A stretch of 35,637 bases of DNA, taken from Sphaerochaetaceae bacterium. Its GTDB lineage: Bacteria; Spirochaetota; Spirochaetia; Sphaerochaetales; Sphaerochaetaceae. The number at the start of each line of letters is the position of its first letter. Positions within the stretch are counted from its first letter, which is position 1. The translations under genes were made by a program, and so were the position numbers. Positions 33,200-35,637 of this stretch are shown here, piece by piece. Under the pieces are notes generated by a model, which was not told the origin of the DNA, ran no database searches, and saw nothing but the letters and a program-made list of their open reading frames with translations. Location: positions 1 to 35,637 of the forward strand of contig JAKSPE010000017.1 of the NCBI GenBank assembly GCA_024405015.1, read 5' to 3'.

Positions 33200-34182
33200 A
33201 TTCACTTTTCGCACTTATCGCAGCCGCAGGTACCTATGCAACCGTTCTCATGTTCGGAACCATGGGTGAAATCCTGACCGAAAAATCCGGAAACCTTAAC
33301 CTTGGTGTTGAAGGTATCATGTACATGGGTGGAATCCTAGGTCTTGTTGCAGCAAACAGATACGAGGCAATTGTCGGTGAAGCCAACTCCATTGGTTTCG
33401 TTGCAATCCTTGTTGCAATTCTTGGAGCGTTTGCCGCTGGAGCCCTTGCAGGACTTCTCTTCAGCTTCATCACAGTCACCTTGCGTGCAAACCAGAATGT
33501 CACAGGTCTTGCCATGACCACATTCGGAACAGGTGTTGCCAAGTTCGTCGGTGAAATCATGCGAACAAAGCTCAACGGTTACGTCTCCGTCAGCAACCAC
33601 CTCAAAGAGGCCTTCTCCTTCAAGTTCATGCCGGACTTCTTGAAGAACATCCCAATCATTGGTCCGATCTTCTTCAACCAGGTTCACTTTTTCTATATGG
33701 GAATCATCCTTGCCGTGGTCATTCACCTCTTTTTGACAAAGACAAAGACAGGCCTTTATCTTAGAGCTGTTGGAGAGTCCCCGGTCACAGCTGATGCTGC
33801 CGGTATCAACATCACTGCTTACAAATACATTGCAACAGCAGTCGGTGGTGGAATCTCTGCCATCGGTGGTATGGTATTCACTATGACAACAGCCGGTTGT
33901 GTCTGGATTGAGGCTTCCCTTTCCGGTATCGGTTGGCTTTCCGTTGCACTGGTCATTTTCTGTACTTGGAAACCAATGAACTCCATTTGGGGATCCATGC
34001 TCTTCGGTTCCCTGATGATCATGTACCTGTGGATCATCATCCCAGGTATCCCTACAGAGATCTACAAGATTCTGCCGTATGTGGTAACTCTTGTCGTCCT
34101 TATCATCTCCTCCATCCGAAACAACAAGGATAAGCAGCCACCTGCATCACTTGGTGTGAATTACTTCAGAGAGGAACGATAA
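33196..34182 (+). CDS. Nucleoside ABC transporter permease 2 (PnrE/NupQ-like)
   Basis: A 328-residue second permease of the same family. It shows the conserved TEKSGNLNLGVEGIMYMGGILG block at the N-terminus, NVTGLAMTTFGTGVAKFVG, and the coupling stretch GLYLRAVGESPVTADAAGINI, with hydrophobic helices between and a charged C-terminus. Compared with permease 1 it lacks the long N-terminal cytoplasmic lead. Start ATG 33196 overlaps the previous stop by four bases and has AAGGAGG upstream. Its stop is followed by a 147-base gap that holds the candidate attenuator before the binding protein gene, so the binding protein can be expressed at a different level from the membrane parts. Confidence 0.92.
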   Translation: MNSLFALIAAAGTYATVLMFGTMGEILTEKSGNLNLGVEGIMYMGGILGLVAANRYEAIVGEANSIGFVAILVAILGAFAAGALAGLLFSFITVTLRANQNVTGLAMTTFGTGVAKFVGEIMRTKLNGYVSVSNHLKEAFSFKFMPDFLKNIPIIGPIFFNQVHFFYMGIILAVVIHLFLTKTKTGLYLRAVGESPVTADAAGINITAYKYIATAVGGGISAIGGMVFTMTTAGCVWIEASLSGIGWLSVALVIFCTWKPMNSIWGSMLFGSLMIMYLWIIIPGIPTEIYKILPYVVTLVVLIISSIRNNKDKQPPASLGVNYFREER

Positions 34183-34329
34183 GTGCAACAGTATTTGCAA
34201 CAAATTTTGGTTTGTCTTTGCCAAGATAGAGACATTTTTGTTGCATTTTGATAAGATTGCAACAGGAACTCGTTTTCCTGTTTGTTATTTACGAATGGGC
34301 ATAGCCCAAATATTTAAAAGGAGTATGGA
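34183..34329 (+). promoter_or_regulatory. Candidate RNA switch/operator region before the nucleoside-binding protein gene
   Basis: This gap contains the heptamer TGCAACA or its complement four times: TGCAACA at 34184, 34196 and 34258, TGTTGCA at 34239. As RNA, 34196-34204 can pair with 34237-34245 over nine bases, or 34239-34245 can pair with 34258-34264. The second pairing would consume the base of the terminator-like stem 34261-34282. A further small hairpin TGGGC-ATA-GCCCA (34296-34308) lies just before the AAGGAG ribosome site. I found no convincing promoter here and do not recognise a known riboswitch class. Confidence 0.45.
34261..34290 (+). terminator. Terminator-like stem upstream of the nucleoside-binding protein gene
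   Basis: AACAGGAA (34261-34268) pairs perfectly with TTCCTGTT (34275-34282) around CTCGTT, followed by the T-rich TGTTATTT. It could end the permease transcript in part, or act as the terminator of an attenuator. Confidence 0.55.
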
Positions 34330-35553
34330 ATGAAGAAAATTACAGTTGTTCTTCTTGTTGCTCTCGTTGTCATGACAGCAGTTTTCGCTGGTGGTGCTTC
34401 TGAGACAACTCCAGCTGCAAACGCAGCAACAAAGGTCGGTTTGGTCGTTATCAATGATGAGAATGACCTCGGTTACACCTGGAACTTCATGAACGGTATG
34501 AACGCTGCTATCGATCAGCTCAAGGCTGAAGGTTATGCAGTTGAACTTATCGTCGACAGAGGCCACCTTGAGGACGAGACAGTCACAGATGCAAACAGAG
34601 AACTTGCAGCTGCAGGATGTAAGGTCATCTTCAACAACAGCTACGGTTTCGAGCAGTTCATGCAGCCAGTTGCAGACGAGTTCCCAAAGGTTCAGTTCGT
34701 TTCCCTCACAAACTGTGGTTCACAGCTTGACGGCAGAGACAACACATACAATGCTTTCGCATCCATCTACGAAGGCCGCTATGTTGCTGGTGTTGCTGCA
34801 GGTATGAAGCTCAACCAGATGATCAGCGAAGGCAGAATCACTGCCGATCAGGCTGTCGTCGGTTATGTTGGCGCATACTCCTTTGCTGAGGTTATCTCCG
34901 GTATGTCCGGTTACTTCCTTGGTATCAGAAGCGTTTGTCCAAGCGCAACAATGATTGTTCAGTTCGTCGGTTCCTGGGGAGACCCAACCCTCGAGGCTGC
35001 AGCTGCTGACGCTCTCATCGCTAAGGGCGCTGTCATGATTTCACAGCACTCCGATACAACAACTCCTGCTACAGAAGCTGCCAAGGCTGGCGTCTTCCAC
35101 ACAGGTTACAACACAGACATGACATCACAGGCTCCAACAGCTTCCCTGCTCTCATGCCGCATTGACTGGCAGCCATACTTCTACACATTCATCAAGAATG
35201 TCATTGATGGCGTCAAGAACCCAAGCGACTACTGCGGAACAATGGCTAATGGCGATGTCAAGGTTACAGCTCTCAACGCAGCTATCGCAGCTCCTGGCAC
35301 ACAGGCAGCTATCGACCAGGCTATTGCTGACATCAAGTCCGGCAAGGTTCAGGTCTTCGATGTATCCAAGTTCACAGTCAACGGCGAGCACATGACAAGC
35401 GCATTTGCAGTCGATACAGATGGTGACTTCAATGCTGATACATACGAGGCAATCTGGGACGGCGTCTTCCACGAGTCTTACCCAGAGTTCCAGAGTGCTC
35501 CATACCTGACAGCTGTCATCGATGGAATCACATGGCTCAATGCAGCATTTTGA
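34330..35553 (+). CDS. BMP/PnrA-family nucleoside-binding protein
   Basis: Periplasmic substrate-binding protein of the importer encoded just upstream. The 407 residues begin with a cleavable signal (MKKITVVLLVALVVMTAVFA, then GGASE). There is no lipobox cysteine, unlike T. pallidum PnrA/TmpC, which is a lipoprotein. The mature part shows the Bmp fold: KVGLVVINDENDLGYTWNF near the N-terminus, NNSYGFEQF, the GRYVAGVAAG block, GSWGDPTLEAAAADALI, QHSDTTTPATEAA and RIDWQPYFYTF. The repeating alpha/beta pattern gives two lobes, with the ligand expected between them. Purine nucleosides are the best guess from the family. AAGGAG six bases upstream fixes ATG 34330. Likely abundant: separate leader, strong ribosome site, own strong terminator. 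Confidence 0.92.
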   Translation: MKKITVVLLVALVVMTAVFAGGASETTPAANAATKVGLVVINDENDLGYTWNFMNGMNAAIDQLKAEGYAVELIVDRGHLEDETVTDANRELAAAGCKVIFNNSYGFEQFMQPVADEFPKVQFVSLTNCGSQLDGRDNTYNAFASIYEGRYVAGVAAGMKLNQMISEGRITADQAVVGYVGAYSFAEVISGMSGYFLGIRSVCPSATMIVQFVGSWGDPTLEAAAADALIAKGAVMISQHSDTTTPATEAAKAGVFHTGYNTDMTSQAPTASLLSCRIDWQPYFYTFIKNVIDGVKNPSDYCGTMANGDVKVTALNAAIAAPGTQAAIDQAIADIKSGKVQVFDVSKFTVNGEHMTSAFAVDTDGDFNADTYEAIWDGVFHESYPEFQSAPYLTAVIDGITWLNAAF

Positions 35554-35576
35554 TTAAATCAATAGCTACAATGAAT

Positions 35577-35607
35577 GAGGCTCCCAATCGGGAGCCTCTT
35601 CTTTTTC
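35577..35607 (+). terminator. Strong terminator after the nucleoside-binding protein gene
   Basis: GAGGCTCCC-AATC-GGGAGCCTC, a perfect 9-bp stem, is followed by TTCTTTTTC. It ends the transporter unit 24 bases after the stop codon. The last 30 bases of the window show nothing further. Confidence 0.93.
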
Positions 35608-35637
35608 TATAAAATCTGTTTTTCTTTTCTCTGCAAA

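Noticed and set aside
34200..34290. Known purine or preQ1 riboswitch before the nucleoside-binding protein
   Set aside because: I could not find the conserved core of either class; only the complementary heptamers and the stem are visible.
1..35637. Mobile element, phage, CRISPR array or horizontally acquired island
   Set aside because: No transposase, integrase, cas gene, spaced repeats or tRNA was seen; gene content is core housekeeping throughout.

Overview
The window looks like a chromosomal segment of a spirochaete, probably from the Treponema/Sphaerochaeta side of the phylum. I base this on four things: a giant GreA (about 890 residues) with a long helical-repeat N-terminus, as known from Treponema and Borrelia; a BamA/TamB/LptFG set showing a diderm envelope; a PnrA-type purine-nucleoside ABC transporter close to tmk, tamB, bamA and mutS, recalling the T. 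pallidum gene neighbourhood; and an unusual thymidylate kinase P-loop. No phage, insertion sequence, CRISPR array, tRNA or rRNA was seen. Apart from short intergenic stretches the DNA is almost fully coding.

Layout. An RpiR-type regulator (minus) lies at the left end and diverges from greA (plus). greA converges on a 13-gene minus-strand string: rimP-nusA-infB-rbfA-truB-ribF-rpsO-pnp-dut-lptF-lptG-tgt-Nudix (17889 down to 3981). Upstream of it on the same strand is tamB-bamA-mutS-comF-mtnA-like (29697 down to 18011). tamB diverges from tmk (plus). tmk is followed by an ATPase, two permeases and a substrate-binding protein of a nucleoside importer (30580-35553), closed by a strong terminator.

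How the genes work together. The rimP string joins transcription elongation (NusA), translation initiation (IF2), 30S maturation (RimP, RbfA, S15), tRNA modification (TruB, Tgt), RNA decay (PNPase), dUTP clean-up (Dut) and LPS-export permeases (LptF/G). The tamB string joins outer-membrane protein assembly with mismatch repair. The right end imports purine nucleosides and makes dTDP.

The most interesting signals are regulatory. Both greA and rimP-nusA-infB, which encode transcription elongation factors, have the same leader: a good sigma70-type promoter with a 17-bp spacer and a TATATT -10, a transcript of about 50 nt ending in a strong hairpin plus U-run, then the start codon. This resembles the terminated GraL leader of E. 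coli greA and suggests attenuation, perhaps autoregulatory. The 147-nt region before the nucleoside-binding protein contains complementary heptamers (TGCAACA/TGTTGCA) able to form mutually exclusive hairpins ahead of a terminator-like stem; the same heptamer is repeated upstream of the transporter ATPase gene. tamB appears to be transcribed as a leaderless or nearly leaderless mRNA from a promoter whose -35 box abuts that of tmk. Protein oddities include a zinc ribbon at the end of NusA, an RGG-like region in IF2, an arginine/aspartate-rich PNPase tail, a RibF without recognisable riboflavin-kinase motifs, and a Tmk P-loop lacking the usual lysine. Functions come from reading motifs by eye; no database search was run.
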